DNA of 64,000 nt from Ruminococcus sp. (GTDB lineage: Bacteria; Bacillota; Clostridia; Oscillospirales; Acutalibacteraceae), in the NCBI GenBank assembly GCA_022768065.1, contig JALELS010000020.1, forward strand, positions 62,001 through 126,000, given 5' to 3'. The notes beneath the pieces were generated by a model, which searched no databases, had not been told where the DNA came from, and saw nothing but the letters and a program-made list of their open reading frames with translations. The position numbers and the translations under genes were made by a program. Shown here piece after piece: positions 44,020-53,708 of this stretch (its first letter is position 1; every line of letters starts with the position of its first letter).

Positions 44020-44712
44020 ATGCCAAACGAAAAAATACTCGTCGTCGATGACGACACCAACATCTGCGAGCTTTTAAGGCTTTATCTCGAAAAAGAGGGC
44101 TACGTCGTAAAAATAGTTAACGACGGTGTGTCGGCAATAAACGCATTCAAGCAGGAAAATCCCGACCTTACGCTGCTCGACATAATGATACCGAAGCTCG
44201 ACGGCTGGCAGGTATGCCGTGAAATAAGGAAGTTTTCGGACAAGCCCATAATAATGCTCACCGCCAAGGGCGAGACCTTTGACAAGGTTTTGGGTCTTGA
44301 ACTCGGCGCGGACGACTATGTTACAAAGCCGTTCGACACAAAAGAGGTTGTGGCAAGAATAAAAGCGGTACTTCGCCGCACAACTTCGGCTTCGGGCGCA
44401 AACGACGTCAAAGAGGTCAATTACGACAAGCTTTCCATAAACCTTACAAATTACGAGATGAAGGTCAACGGAGTTCCCGTAGACACTCCCCCGAAAGAGC
44501 TCGAGCTTATATATCATCTCGCCTCAAATCCCAACCGTGTATTTACGCGCGATCAGCTTCTTGACGAGGTTTGGGGATTTGACTACTACGGCGACTCAAG
44601 AACGGTAGACGTTCACATTAAGCGTCTGCGCGAAAAGCTTGAGGGCGTTTCCGACAAATGGGAATTGAAAACCGTTTGGAGCGTAGGCTACAAATTTGAG
44701 ACTAAGGACTGA
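44020..44712 (+). CDS. OmpR/PhoB-family response regulator
   Basis: The 230-residue protein has a receiver domain (acidic pocket VVDDD near 8-12, phosphoacceptor Asp at about 54 in LLDIMIP, Lys near 104 in MLTAKG) and a winged-helix output domain ending SVGYKFE. It would bind promoter DNA when phosphorylated by the adjacent kinase. ATG at 44020 follows AAAGGG; a TTG 18 bp earlier is not preferred. Five bases separate it from the kinase gene. Confidence 0.96.
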   Translation: MPNEKILVVDDDTNICELLRLYLEKEGYVVKIVNDGVSAINAFKQENPDLTLLDIMIPKLDGWQVCREIRKFSDKPIIMLTAKGETFDKVLGLELGADDYVTKPFDTKEVVARIKAVLRRTTSASGANDVKEVNYDKLSINLTNYEMKVNGVPVDTPPKELELIYHLASNPNRVFTRDQLLDEVWGFDYYGDSRTVDVHIKRLREKLEGVSDKWELKTVWSVGYKFETKD

Positions 44713-44717
44713 TAAGA

Positions 44718-46253
44718 ATGCAGCAGAGCGTAAAGGCACGTTTCAAAACGGCATTGCACCGCACCTACCGCAAATTCAGTCATCAGTCGCTGTTCACTAA
44801 ATTCCTGTCGGTATTTGTGGCAATGGTACTCATATGCTTTTTGCTTTTGGGAGTAACGCTCGGCGTGTTCCTCTCAAATTACTGGTCGAGCCAGAAAGAG
44901 CAGCTTCTTTCTTCCAATGCAAAAAACATAGCGGACACCACCTCTTCCGTACTCTCATCAAGAATACAGACCGACACCTCCGGTTCAATCGCGATGATTT
45001 GCAGTAACCTCTCGATGATTTCGGACGCTATCTCCGCCGACATCTACATAACCGATACCTCGGGCAACATAATATTGTGCAAGGACGTTATAACGCAGAA
45101 TTACAGCGTCTCAAACAACGGCAGATGCAGTCTGCACGGCGGCTACACGATACCGCAGGACGTTATAGACGAGGCTGAAAACGGCGACTATTTTGCAAGA
45201 AGCACCTTAAACGGCGTTTACATGAAAAAACAGCTCGTCGCGGCGGAACCGGTTAAAGTCGGTGATGAAACCGCAGCCATTGTTTTTGCGGTGGCGCCCA
45301 TGACGGCAGGTTTTGCAAATTATGCGGTAAATATCCTTAAAATGTTCATTTTTGCCTGCCTTATGGCGTTCTCGGTCGGCTTTATCGCGGTATATTTTCT
45401 CACCGCTTCTCTTATAAAACCGCTCCACGATATGTCGGAGGCGACAAAGGCTTACGCGGAGGGCGATTTCGGTCCGAGAGTAAAGGTAAAGGGCGACGAC
45501 GAGCTCGCCGAGCTTGTACGCGCATTTAACAAAATGGCGTCCGACCTGTCGCTTCTTGAAAGCTCGCGGCGAAGCTTTGTGGCAAACGTCTCGCACGAGC
45601 TTAAAACTCCTATGACAACCATAGGCGGCTTTATAGACGGAATTCTTGACGGCACCATTCCCGAAAGCCAGCAAAAACACTATTTGAGCATTGTCTCGGA
45701 TGAGACCAAGCGACTTTCAAGGCTTGTTACGGCAATGCTGAATATGTCAAAAATCGAGGCGGGCGAATTAAAGCTGAACCCGAAGTCGTTTGACATAAGT
45801 GCGGAAATATTCAACGTGCTGTTGTCGTTTGAGCAGATAATAGACCGCAAGCACATTGAAATATCGGGGCTTGACAAGCTTCAGCCCGTAATGGTTACCG
45901 CCGACGAAGATATGATACATCAGGTCATATATAATCTTGTGGACAACGCGGTTAAATTTACCGAGAACGGCACCATAAGCGTTTTTGTCACGACCGATGA
46001 CAGCAACACGCTCATAAAAGTCGTAAACACGGGCGCAGGCATTTCATCGGAAGAGCGCGAAAAAATATTCGAGCGTTTCTACAAGGTGGATAAATCGCGC
46101 AGTTATGACGTTAAGGGCGCGGGACTCGGACTTTATATATGCAAAACCATAGTCGAAATGCACGGCGGCTCCATAGGCTGCAACAGCGAAGAGGGCAAAT
46201 ACACCGAATTTTGGTTTACAATACCGAAATATCTGCCGCCGAAGCAGCAGTAA
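44718..46253 (+). CDS. Sensor histidine kinase
   Basis: The 511-residue kinase has two membrane helices (about 30-55 and 205-230) flanking an extracytoplasmic sensor of about 150 residues, a HAMP linker (KPLHDMSEATKAYAEGDF), the HisKA box SHELKTP with His293, and an HATPase domain with VDNAVKFTENG and GAGLGLYICK. The phosphate goes to the neighbouring regulator. HtrA lies 116 bp downstream in the same direction, as in the CssRS/HtrA envelope stress circuit of Bacillus. The signal is unknown. Confidence 0.96.
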   Translation: MQQSVKARFKTALHRTYRKFSHQSLFTKFLSVFVAMVLICFLLLGVTLGVFLSNYWSSQKEQLLSSNAKNIADTTSSVLSSRIQTDTSGSIAMICSNLSMISDAISADIYITDTSGNIILCKDVITQNYSVSNNGRCSLHGGYTIPQDVIDEAENGDYFARSTLNGVYMKKQLVAAEPVKVGDETAAIVFAVAPMTAGFANYAVNILKMFIFACLMAFSVGFIAVYFLTASLIKPLHDMSEATKAYAEGDFGPRVKVKGDDELAELVRAFNKMASDLSLLESSRRSFVANVSHELKTPMTTIGGFIDGILDGTIPESQQKHYLSIVSDETKRLSRLVTAMLNMSKIEAGELKLNPKSFDISAEIFNVLLSFEQIIDRKHIEISGLDKLQPVMVTADEDMIHQVIYNLVDNAVKFTENGTISVFVTTDDSNTLIKVVNTGAGISSEEREKIFERFYKVDKSRSYDVKGAGLGLYICKTIVEMHGGSIGCNSEEGKYTEFWFTIPKYLPPKQQ

Positions 46254-46369
46254 AAGTATTCAGAATATTAAAAACGAGTTAATAATTTTGTAATAACCGT
46301 CGGTTATGATTATGACAACGATAAGAAAAAAGCTCTTATCTTCATCTGATAAATCAAGGAGATCTTTTT

Positions 46370-47953
46370 ATGGACGATTTCAATAACAACTCGGCTCCGG
46401 AAAACGAGCAGCAAAACACCCCGGAAAGCTCGGGCAATTCTCAAGGTACAAATCCGAGCGGCAACGACGCTCAGAGAGCAAACAGCGGCAGCCCCTATAA
46501 CGGCGGCTATCAGCCGAACAACGGTTACCCCTACTCGAGCGGCAACGGCGGAAATTCCGGCAACGGTTACGGTTCCGGCGGCAACTATAATTCCGGCAAC
46601 GGATATTACGGCAATAACGGCGCGTACCGTCCGAATTCGACATACAGCGGAAACAACAGCTATGTTTATTACGGAAATTCAAATCAACCGCCGAAAAAGC
46701 CCGTTAACAACAAGCCGTCCAAGCATAAAAAAGGCGGCGTTACAGCACTTATAATCGCTGTTGTGGTTTGTGTGGCACTCGGAGTTACGGGCATTGCGGT
46801 TTCTCTCGGCAATAAAAACAGCGCTAAAAAGCAGACAAGCGAAAAAACTTCCGCAGACAGCTCAACCGTTACGATAAACGACACCCCCACGGCGTCCTCT
46901 ACCGACAAGAGCGGCAGTCTTACAGCGGCAGGCGTTTACGACAAGATAAAGGACAGCTCCGTCGGCATACTCGTATACTCCGACAGCCGTTCTTCCTCGG
47001 CGTCCGGTCAGGGCTCGGGCGTTATAGTCGGCGAAGACAGCAGCAAGCAGTACACATATATTATGACCTGCGCTCACGTAATTTCGGGCGGCGGCTCCGT
47101 CAGAGTTCAGCTCTCCGACGAAACGCAGTACGACGCTACCGTAGTGGGATATGATTCAAAAACCGACATCGGCGTTTTAAAAATCAAGGCTACCGGTCTT
47201 AAAGCCGCGGAATTCGGCGACAGCGACAAGCTCTCCGTAGGCGAAACGGTTTACGCGATAGGCAACCCCGGCGGAACGGCATTTGCAGGTTCGTTCACAA
47301 ACGGTATCGTATCCGCGATTTCGCGCCCCGTAAACAGCCAGATAGGCTATGAGATGATTTGTATTCAGCATACGGCGGCGATAAACCCCGGCAACTCCGG
47401 CGGCGCTCTCGTCAATGAATACGGTCAGGTCATAGGCATAAACTCATCTAAGATTGCAAGCACGGATTACGAGGGTATGGCATTCTCCGTTCCGAGCGTT
47501 ACCGCAAAGGAAGTTTACGACGAAATAGTTGCAAACGGCTATGTTACTAACAGACCTAAGCTCGGAATAACCTATTCGCCGGCGTCTTCAAGTCAGATGT
47601 ACAGTATGATAGTAAGCCTTAAGGATCTCCCGGCAGGTTCCTTGATAGTTCAGAGTGTTCAGTCCGATTCAAGCCTTGCGTCTCAGGACGTAAAGCAGGG
47701 CGACTTAATTACCAAGGTCAACGGCAAGGACCTTGACAGCGCAGACGATCTTCCGGACCTTATCGATAAATCTGCCGTGGGCGATACGCTTACGCTTACG
47801 ATTTGCAGAATAGACAGCAATTACAACATCAATGAATTTGAAGTAAAGGCAACCCTCGTTGAGGATAAGGGCGATTCCTCTTCCGTAAAGACGGAGTCCA
47901 CAACACGCAGCAACTCGTACAATCCGTTCAGCGCATACGGTTACGGCAACTGA
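46370..47953 (+). CDS. HtrA/DegP-type membrane serine protease with PDZ domain
   Basis: The 527-residue protein starts with a 120-residue cytoplasmic region very rich in Asn, Gly, Ser and Tyr, then one membrane helix (about 124-146), a trypsin-like domain with the catalytic triad His236 (TCAHVIS), Asp266 (SKTDIGVLK) and Ser343 (GNSGGAL), and a PDZ domain from about 395 (GSLIVQSV, QGDLITKVNGK). It degrades misfolded exported proteins. The C-terminus is Ser/Asn/Tyr-rich. AAGGAG precedes the ATG. Position after the two-component genes suggests shared stress control. The low-complexity cytoplasmic tail is unusually long. Confidence 0.95.
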   Translation: MDDFNNNSAPENEQQNTPESSGNSQGTNPSGNDAQRANSGSPYNGGYQPNNGYPYSSGNGGNSGNGYGSGGNYNSGNGYYGNNGAYRPNSTYSGNNSYVYYGNSNQPPKKPVNNKPSKHKKGGVTALIIAVVVCVALGVTGIAVSLGNKNSAKKQTSEKTSADSSTVTINDTPTASSTDKSGSLTAAGVYDKIKDSSVGILVYSDSRSSSASGQGSGVIVGEDSSKQYTYIMTCAHVISGGGSVRVQLSDETQYDATVVGYDSKTDIGVLKIKATGLKAAEFGDSDKLSVGETVYAIGNPGGTAFAGSFTNGIVSAISRPVNSQIGYEMICIQHTAAINPGNSGGALVNEYGQVIGINSSKIASTDYEGMAFSVPSVTAKEVYDEIVANGYVTNRPKLGITYSPASSSQMYSMIVSLKDLPAGSLIVQSVQSDSSLASQDVKQGDLITKVNGKDLDSADDLPDLIDKSAVGDTLTLTICRIDSNYNINEFEVKATLVEDKGDSSSVKTESTTRSNSYNPFSAYGYGN

Positions 47954-47990
47954 TAAGCTGCCGCAGCACAAGCGCTCCGGTTTAAATAAA

Positions 47991-48030
47991 AAAGTGAAGC
48001 CACGGTTAGCGCTAACCGTGGCTTCGTCAA
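47991..48030. terminator. Bidirectional terminator after the protease gene
   Basis: GAAGCCACGGTTAGC and GCTAACCGTGGCTTC (47996-48025) form a 30-bp perfect palindrome with A/T-rich flanks. It serves the protease and the converging lipoprotein gene. Confidence 0.9.
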
Positions 48031-48032
48031 TT

Positions 48033-48350
48033 TTATCTTGCCGCGTCCGACACAGCCTCGCTTGCGGCTTCGCCCGCACCTGTCGCCGCGTCGTTTACTA
48101 TGTCGCCCGCACCCGTGATAACGTCGCCTGCTATATCGGCGGCTCCGGTAACAACATCACCGACAACATCTCCGGCACCGGTGACTGCGTCACCTACGGC
48201 GTCGCCTGCGTTTGTAACCGCATTTTGCGCGGCGGAGCGAGTAGTATTTCCGTTTCCGGTAACGGCTCCGTCCTCCTTTTTACCGCAGGATGAGAACACG
48301 GCGCAAACAAGAAGCACGGCGAGCAAAACAGCTGCAACAGCCTTTTTCAT
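48033..48350 (-). CDS. Small repetitive lipoprotein
   Basis: The 105-residue product has a lipoprotein signal ending AVFSSC at about residue 22. The rest is a low-complexity amphipathic repeat of about seven residues: GDAVTGAG, GDVVTGAA, GDVITGAG, NDAATGAG. It is rich in Gly, Ala, Asp, Val and lacks aromatic residues. I do not recognise a family and cannot give a function. It lies between ypeB and the HtrA gene and is oriented like ypeB, 70 bp after it, so they may share a transcript. Confidence 0.75.
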   Translation of the reverse strand: MKKAVAAVLLAVLLVCAVFSSCGKKEDGAVTGNGNTTRSAAQNAVTNAGDAVGDAVTGAGDVVGDVVTGAADIAGDVITGAGDIVNDAATGAGEAASEAVSDAAR

Positions 48351-48419
48351 ATCTATCACCACAATCTTTCTTTTGTCTCATTTCGGACAAAATTATTATT
48401 TCCGTATTTTTTCTTTTTA

Positions 48420-49763
48420 TTATTTTGTCAGGATTCCGCCGTCGGAATACAAAAGCAGAAGTATATCGTCCTCATAGCCCGTTTTTGTATCAATATAGAC
48501 GAGCACCTCATTACCGTCCTTATCGGCGCAATGAAATTCCCAGCAATCCTTTTCGCCCTTGCTCTTTGTCGGAATTACGGCTCTTTTTGAATCGAGCACC
48601 GTTAAAAGTCCGCTGACGGATTTTTGAGCGTCCGCCTGTGACAAAATATCGGAGCTTAAATTGCGCTCGGTATGATTCATAATATAGCCCTTGGCGTCAA
48701 ATGACGCAATATCACCAGTTTCGAGATTTACGCCTACCTTTATGAGATCGGGATAATAAATAACACCGTCCTTTTTGTAGGCATAATTTACGGTGCAGAC
48801 CCCGTCCGATGTGCTGTAATAGCTCTCCTTCATATCGGCATAGCCGTGAGACGATAAAAATTCGGAAGCCTTTTTCAGTGCATCGGCTGTTTTCAGCTTC
48901 GCTTCGCCTGCAAAGGACGAGTCGAGCATATATATAACATATCCGCCGCTTTTGGTTACGGCAACCGTCTTATTATTATGAGAAAAACAATACGCAGGCA
49001 CATTTCCCGACTCTTCGCTTAAAAACGATATTTCATTTTTGTCGCAGCCGAGAAAGGCAGCTGCCGCATCAAGGGCGTTTTCCTTTGATATTTCTTTTGC
49101 TCCGCTCGTCATTTTCGGCTGAGCCGACATAATATGGTCGGAAAACGGGCCGTCATAAATAAGCGTGGGATAATCGCTCAGGGACTGCTGTGCGTCCTCC
49201 ATATCGCCTGCAAGATATTCCGTCTTTTCACCCGTTAAGGCAAGCCCGCCGCTTTTTTGTGAAAAGCTGAAGCTTCCGTCGAACATATCCGCGCGTATAT
49301 TTGAAACCTCTCCCGACAGCGCATCGCAAAACGTGATAAGGGAGCGGAGATTTTCACGTTCCTCGTCGGAGATGCTTTCGCCTGAGGCAACCTTGCGGTT
49401 TAAGGTCTCGGTGAAATCGCCGACCTGCGATAAAAATTTATATGTGTTTTCGAGATTTGTATTTTCAAGCGGAAGCACGGAAAGCGAGCTTTTTGCCGCA
49501 AGAGTCTCTCTTGACAGCTCCGACGCCATACCGCTCAGCATCGGCGGAGTGCTTGAATACACCCCTTTTTTGAGGCTTGTACCTATTTCACGCAGCCTTC
49601 CGTCAAGCTCTGTAAGAGCTCGCTGCTGCGACAAAGTAATCTGTCTTTTGTATTTTGACGCGCGCACATTGCCGCATATCGACGCTGCGACAAGCACCGC
49701 CGCAAGTGCTGCGGCAAAGGATACAACGCGCACATAGGAGCGTCTTTTCATCTTCTTTTCCAT
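48420..49763 (-). CDS. ypeB: Germination protein YpeB
   Basis: The 447-residue protein matches YpeB: a signal-anchor helix (about 10-30), an N-terminal domain with ALTELDGRLREIGTSLKKGV, and a C-terminal PepSY-like region ending with ETGYEDDILLLLYSDGG. YpeB is a spore protein that localises and holds the cortex-lytic enzyme SleB inactive until germination, so the host forms endospores. SleB is normally adjacent; it is absent here. The ATG at 49763 follows GAGG; a GTG three codons earlier is less likely. Confidence 0.93.
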   Translation of the reverse strand: MEKKMKRRSYVRVVSFAAALAAVLVAASICGNVRASKYKRQITLSQQRALTELDGRLREIGTSLKKGVYSSTPPMLSGMASELSRETLAAKSSLSVLPLENTNLENTYKFLSQVGDFTETLNRKVASGESISDEERENLRSLITFCDALSGEVSNIRADMFDGSFSFSQKSGGLALTGEKTEYLAGDMEDAQQSLSDYPTLIYDGPFSDHIMSAQPKMTSGAKEISKENALDAAAAFLGCDKNEISFLSEESGNVPAYCFSHNNKTVAVTKSGGYVIYMLDSSFAGEAKLKTADALKKASEFLSSHGYADMKESYYSTSDGVCTVNYAYKKDGVIYYPDLIKVGVNLETGDIASFDAKGYIMNHTERNLSSDILSQADAQKSVSGLLTVLDSKRAVIPTKSKGEKDCWEFHCADKDGNEVLVYIDTKTGYEDDILLLLYSDGGILTK

Positions 49764-49831
49764 AATTTTCACCTCTGCGATATTTTTCGCAAAAAAAACA
49801 TAAATATACTTGAAAAAAGCCGCTTATTTAT

Positions 49832-49860
49832 TTGCCAAACCGCACCTTATAGTGTATAAT
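49832..49860 (+). promoter_or_regulatory. Promoter of the cysteine desulfurase/thiI run
   Basis: TTGCCA (49832-49837), 17-bp spacer, TATAAT (49855-49860), 38 bp before the ATG. Confidence 0.78.
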
Positions 49861-49898
49861 AATATACTGATTAAGTTTGAATTAAAGGAGCGGTCAAA

Positions 49899-51035
49899 AT
49901 GGAATGTTATCTTGACAACAGCGCAACCACAAAACCCTGCAAAGCCGCTGTTGACGCAGAAATTTCCGCGCTGACCGAGCTTTACGGAAATCCGTCGTCG
50001 CTTCACCAAAAAGGCGTTGACGCATATATGCTTCTCGAAAAAAGCCGCAGTACGATTGCCGCAAGTTTAAAAGCCGACGCGGGCGAAATATATTTCACTC
50101 CCTGCGGCACGGTTTCAAACAACACGGCGATATTCGGCGCCGTCGGCGCAAAAAAACGACTCGGCAAAAAAATAGTCACTACGGCACTGGAGCATCCGAG
50201 CGTTGAAAAATGTATGGAACGCCTTGAGGAAAACGGTTTTGAAGTCGTGAGAATACAGCCTCAAAGCGACGGCAACACAAGTTTGTCCGATTTTGAAAAC
50301 GCGATTGACGAAAACACGATTTTGGTATCGGTAATGGCTGTCAACAACGAAGTCGGCTCTGTGATGCCCGTAGAAAATCTCAAGAAAATCATAAAGAGCA
50401 AAAATTCCCCCGCGCTTCTGCACGTTGACGATGTGCAGGGATATATGAAAATCCCGCTCTACCCAAAAAACTGCGGAATAGACCTTATGAGCGTCAGCGC
50501 ACACAAGGTTCACGGTCCTAAGGGCGTGGGAGCGCTTTATATAAATAAAAACGTACGCATAAACCCGTATATTCTCGGCGGCGGTCAGGAAAGCAATATG
50601 TGCTCGGGAACTCAGGGTATGCCGGCGATAGCAGGCTTTGCCGCCGCTGTCGAAAGCGGAGGAAGCGTCGAAAAAAATCTGAAGTATACGGCGGAGCTCA
50701 ATCTCCGTCTGAGAGAGCGGATAAAAGAAATTCCGGGAGTACATATAAATTCCCCCGAAAACGCTCTGCCGTACATCATCAATATTTCCATAGACGAAAT
50801 ACCGTCTCAGGTATCGGTAAACTTCTTTTCGATGAACGGCGTTTACATTTCGGCAGGCTCGGCTTGCTCTAAGGGCCACAGAAGCGACGTACTGCAAAAT
50901 ATGGGTCTTTCGCCCGACAGGATAGATTCCGCGATAAGAATAAGTCTCTCAAACGACACGAAAAAAGAAGAAATCGACTGTTGCGCCGAGGTAATCAAAA
51001 GCGCCGCGGAAAAACTCAGAAAACACAAAGGATAA
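49899..51035 (+). CDS. Cysteine desulfurase (NifS/IscS type)
   Basis: The 378-residue PLP enzyme has the Schiff-base Lys at about 203 in SAHKVHGPKG and the persulfide Cys at about 323 in SAGSACSKG. LDNSATTKP opens the fold. It takes sulfur from Cys and passes it as persulfide. Its position 4 bp before thiI indicates that it feeds tRNA 4-thiouridine synthesis, the NifZ-like role seen in Bacillus. HVDDVQ replaces the usual HVDAVQ; this may matter little. AAAGGAG precedes the ATG. Confidence 0.95.
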   Translation: MECYLDNSATTKPCKAAVDAEISALTELYGNPSSLHQKGVDAYMLLEKSRSTIAASLKADAGEIYFTPCGTVSNNTAIFGAVGAKKRLGKKIVTTALEHPSVEKCMERLEENGFEVVRIQPQSDGNTSLSDFENAIDENTILVSVMAVNNEVGSVMPVENLKKIIKSKNSPALLHVDDVQGYMKIPLYPKNCGIDLMSVSAHKVHGPKGVGALYINKNVRINPYILGGGQESNMCSGTQGMPAIAGFAAAVESGGSVEKNLKYTAELNLRLRERIKEIPGVHINSPENALPYIINISIDEIPSQVSVNFFSMNGVYISAGSACSKGHRSDVLQNMGLSPDRIDSAIRISLSNDTKKEEIDCCAEVIKSAAEKLRKHKG

Positions 51036-51039
51036 AGCT

Positions 51040-52212
51040 ATGAAAGAGATAATACTTATAAAAAACGGGGAGCTTGCGCTGAAAGGTCTTAACCGCTCGT
51101 CATTTGAGTCAACGCTCGCAAAAAACATCAAAAGGCGTCTTCAGTCGCTCGGAAAATTCAAGGTAATCCGTTCGCAGTCAACAATAACCGTAGAGCCTTT
51201 TGACGAGAGCTTTGATATGGAAGAGGCGGAGGACCGCATTTCACGCATATTCGGCATTGCGGGCTATGAGCGCGCCGCCGCAGTAGAAAAGGATATGGAA
51301 GTAATCCTCAAAACGACTCCCGTGTATTTAAGCGAGGCTCTTAAAAACGCTTCGACCTTTAAGGTGGAGGCAAAACGCGCCGACAAAACCTTCCCCTTAA
51401 AATCACCCGAAATATGCTGTGATGTCGGCGAGGCGGTTTTAAACGCTTTTCCGCACATCAGAGTCGATGTTAAAAATCCCGATTTGACCATAGTAATAGA
51501 AATCCGCGAAAATGCGGCTTACATTCACGGCGACCAGAAAAAGGGCGCAGGCGGTATGCCCGTCGGCACGGGCGGCAAAGCGGCGCTGCTTATCTCGGGC
51601 GGAATCGACAGCCCCGTTGCAGGCTGGATGATGGCAAAACGCGGTGTTGTTTTAAATGCCGTGCATTTTGCCTCTCCCCCGTTCACTTCGCCCATGTCCG
51701 AAATGAAGGTTCACGACCTTCTCGCAAAGGTAGCCAAATACAGCGGTACAATCAAGCTTATGACGGTACCGTTTACCGAGATACAGGAAAACATACGCGA
51801 TAAATGCCCCGAGGAGCTTTTCACCCTCATTATGCGGCGCTATATGATGCGTATATCAAATATCCTTGCCGAAAAAGAGGGGTGCGAGGCTATTGTCACG
51901 GGAGAGAGCGTAGGTCAGGTGGCAAGCCAAACCCTTACGGCGATGATGTCTACCGACAGCGTTTCGCGCTTACCGGTGCTTCGTCCGCTTGTCGGTATGG
52001 ATAAAAACGAAATAGTCGTTCTTTCGAGAAAGATAGATACATTTGATATTTCGATAAGACCGTTTGAGGATTGCTGTACGGTATTTACACCGAAGCATCC
52101 GCGTCTTCACCCGAAGGCCGACGAAATCGAAAAAGCCGAGTTATCTCTTGACAGCGACGCGCTCATAAGCCGCGCGGTTGAGGGCGTAAAACAGGAGCTT
52201 ATCACATTTTAA
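51040..52212 (+). CDS. thiI: tRNA 4-thiouridine synthase ThiI
   Basis: The 390-residue enzyme has an N-terminal ferredoxin-like region, a THUMP domain (about 60-165), and an ATP-pyrophosphatase domain with SGGIDSPVAGWMM near 186-198. It adenylates U8 of tRNA and adds sulfur from the upstream desulfurase. It lacks the C-terminal rhodanese domain found in E. coli ThiI, which fits the short Firmicute type that takes sulfur directly from the partner. The gene sits 4 bp after the desulfurase and 12 bp before the amidohydrolase. Confidence 0.97.
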   Translation: MKEIILIKNGELALKGLNRSSFESTLAKNIKRRLQSLGKFKVIRSQSTITVEPFDESFDMEEAEDRISRIFGIAGYERAAAVEKDMEVILKTTPVYLSEALKNASTFKVEAKRADKTFPLKSPEICCDVGEAVLNAFPHIRVDVKNPDLTIVIEIRENAAYIHGDQKKGAGGMPVGTGGKAALLISGGIDSPVAGWMMAKRGVVLNAVHFASPPFTSPMSEMKVHDLLAKVAKYSGTIKLMTVPFTEIQENIRDKCPEELFTLIMRRYMMRISNILAEKEGCEAIVTGESVGQVASQTLTAMMSTDSVSRLPVLRPLVGMDKNEIVVLSRKIDTFDISIRPFEDCCTVFTPKHPRLHPKADEIEKAELSLDSDALISRAVEGVKQELITF

Positions 52213-52224
52213 AGGATAACCGTT

Positions 52225-52701
52225 ATGAGTATTGAAAAGCAGACAGTAGAACTTCTCAAAAGCAAAAAAATGAAGCTTGCCACGGCAGAGAGCTGTACGG
52301 GCGGACTTATTGCGAAACGCATTACCGACGTATCGGGCTCTTCCGAAGTGTTTGAGGGCGGCGTTGTCTGTTATTCAAACCGCTTTAAAGAAAACGTGCT
52401 CGGAGTTTCCCGCGAGACGCTTAAAAAATACGGCGCCGTAAGCCAAGAAACCGCGCGCGAAATGGTAAGAGGGGTTTTGTCTCTTACAAAGGCGGATATA
52501 GCCGTTGCCGTTACCGGCATAGCGGGACCGTCCTCGGACGATACAAATAAGCCCGTGGGTCTGGTTTTTATAGCGGTTTCGGACGGCAAAAGCACAATAG
52601 TTAAAAAGCTTCTAAACAATTTTACCGGCGACGTCAGAACGCAAAACCGCAACCTCAGCGCAGATACCGCTCTTGAAATGATAATGGAGGCAATACGATG
52701 A
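52225..52701 (+). CDS. CinA C-terminal domain amidohydrolase (PncC type)
   Basis: The 158-residue protein is the stand-alone CinA C-terminal domain: ATAESCTGGLIAKRITDVSG (about 19-38), GGVVCYSN, YGAVSQETAREM and VTGIAGPSSD. These enzymes convert nicotinamide mononucleotide to nicotinic acid mononucleotide in pyridine salvage. The N-terminal MoCF domain of full CinA is absent, which is common. It overlaps the first sortase gene by 4 bp (ATGA). A degenerate copy of the same two-domain CinA fold appears 2.6 kb downstream inside a membrane protein. Confidence 0.93.
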   Translation: MSIEKQTVELLKSKKMKLATAESCTGGLIAKRITDVSGSSEVFEGGVVCYSNRFKENVLGVSRETLKKYGAVSQETAREMVRGVLSLTKADIAVAVTGIAGPSSDDTNKPVGLVFIAVSDGKSTIVKKLLNNFTGDVRTQNRNLSADTALEMIMEAIR

Positions 52702-53708
52702 ACGACGATAATGTCATCACCGAAAACACCGTTCCGCCGAAAAAGGGCGGCAAAAAGAAGCAAAGGAAGCCCATGGGCAAGGGCAGTAAATTTATACTCT
52801 TTATATCAATAATTGTTTTAATAGTCTCCGGAACCTTCTGTGTAAAATACGGCGTTGACATAATAAAGAGTAAAAAAGAGGCGGCGGAAATAGCAAGTCT
52901 TGCGGATCCGCAATTCGACGTGCCCGAATATGATTACGGAGACACGGTTTTTCCGGACGGTATTCAGGAAAAATACAAAAAAGCGTATTCCGTAAACCCC
53001 GACCTTGTCGGCTGGATAAAAGTTCCCGGTACAACCATAAATCATCCCGTTGTGCACGGCTCCGACAACAACTACTATTTAAGGCGCAACTTCTACGGCA
53101 ACTACGAGCGCCGCGGAACCCCGTTTGTCGATTACCGCAATACGATAACCGACGGCGAATTTGACACAAACACCATTATTTACGGTCATAATTACCTCGA
53201 TTCCACGATGTTCTCGGACGTTGAAAAATACAAGGACATCGAATTTTGGAAAGCAAACCCCGTAATTGAGTTTGACACTATCTATCACGATTACAAATGG
53301 AAAGTCATAGCGGTCTTTTTGACAAATGCGGATGAAAAAGACGACAACGGCTATGTTTTCAATTACATATATCCGTTTATGAGCGGCGATAATTACGCCG
53401 AGTATTTTAACGAGATTGCGTCGCGTTCGCTCTATTCGACGGGAATAGACGTAAACACCGACGACAAAATACTCACCCTCTCGACCTGCACGCGCGATAT
53501 GGATATTTCAACGCGCCGCGGCGAGACGAATGCCCGCTGCGTACTGGTTGCAAGGCTCGTAAGAGACGGTGAAAGCGAAGAGGTTGACACTTCGCTTGCT
53601 ACGGTAAACGAAAATCCGCGTTACCCGCAGATATGGTATGACAAATATAAAAAGACAAACCCCTATAAAAACGCCGAAAGATGGTACCCGAAAGGAGTGA
53701 GAGCTTAA
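52698..53708 (+). CDS. Class B sortase 1
   Basis: The 336-residue protein has a cytoplasmic Lys-rich tail, one membrane helix (about 31-52) and a sortase B domain. Catalytic residues are His164 in IIYGHNYLD, Cys264 in TLSTC, and Arg near 280. It cleaves a sorting motif and joins the substrate to the wall. After the barrel comes a conserved C-terminal extension with PQIWYDK and AERWYPKG, shared with the next gene. It overlaps the amidohydrolase by 4 bp and adjoins the second sortase directly. Confidence 0.94.
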   Translation: MNDDNVITENTVPPKKGGKKKQRKPMGKGSKFILFISIIVLIVSGTFCVKYGVDIIKSKKEAAEIASLADPQFDVPEYDYGDTVFPDGIQEKYKKAYSVNPDLVGWIKVPGTTINHPVVHGSDNNYYLRRNFYGNYERRGTPFVDYRNTITDGEFDTNTIIYGHNYLDSTMFSDVEKYKDIEFWKANPVIEFDTIYHDYKWKVIAVFLTNADEKDDNGYVFNYIYPFMSGDNYAEYFNEIASRSLYSTGIDVNTDDKILTLSTCTRDMDISTRRGETNARCVLVARLVRDGESEEVDTSLATVNENPRYPQIWYDKYKKTNPYKNAERWYPKGVRA

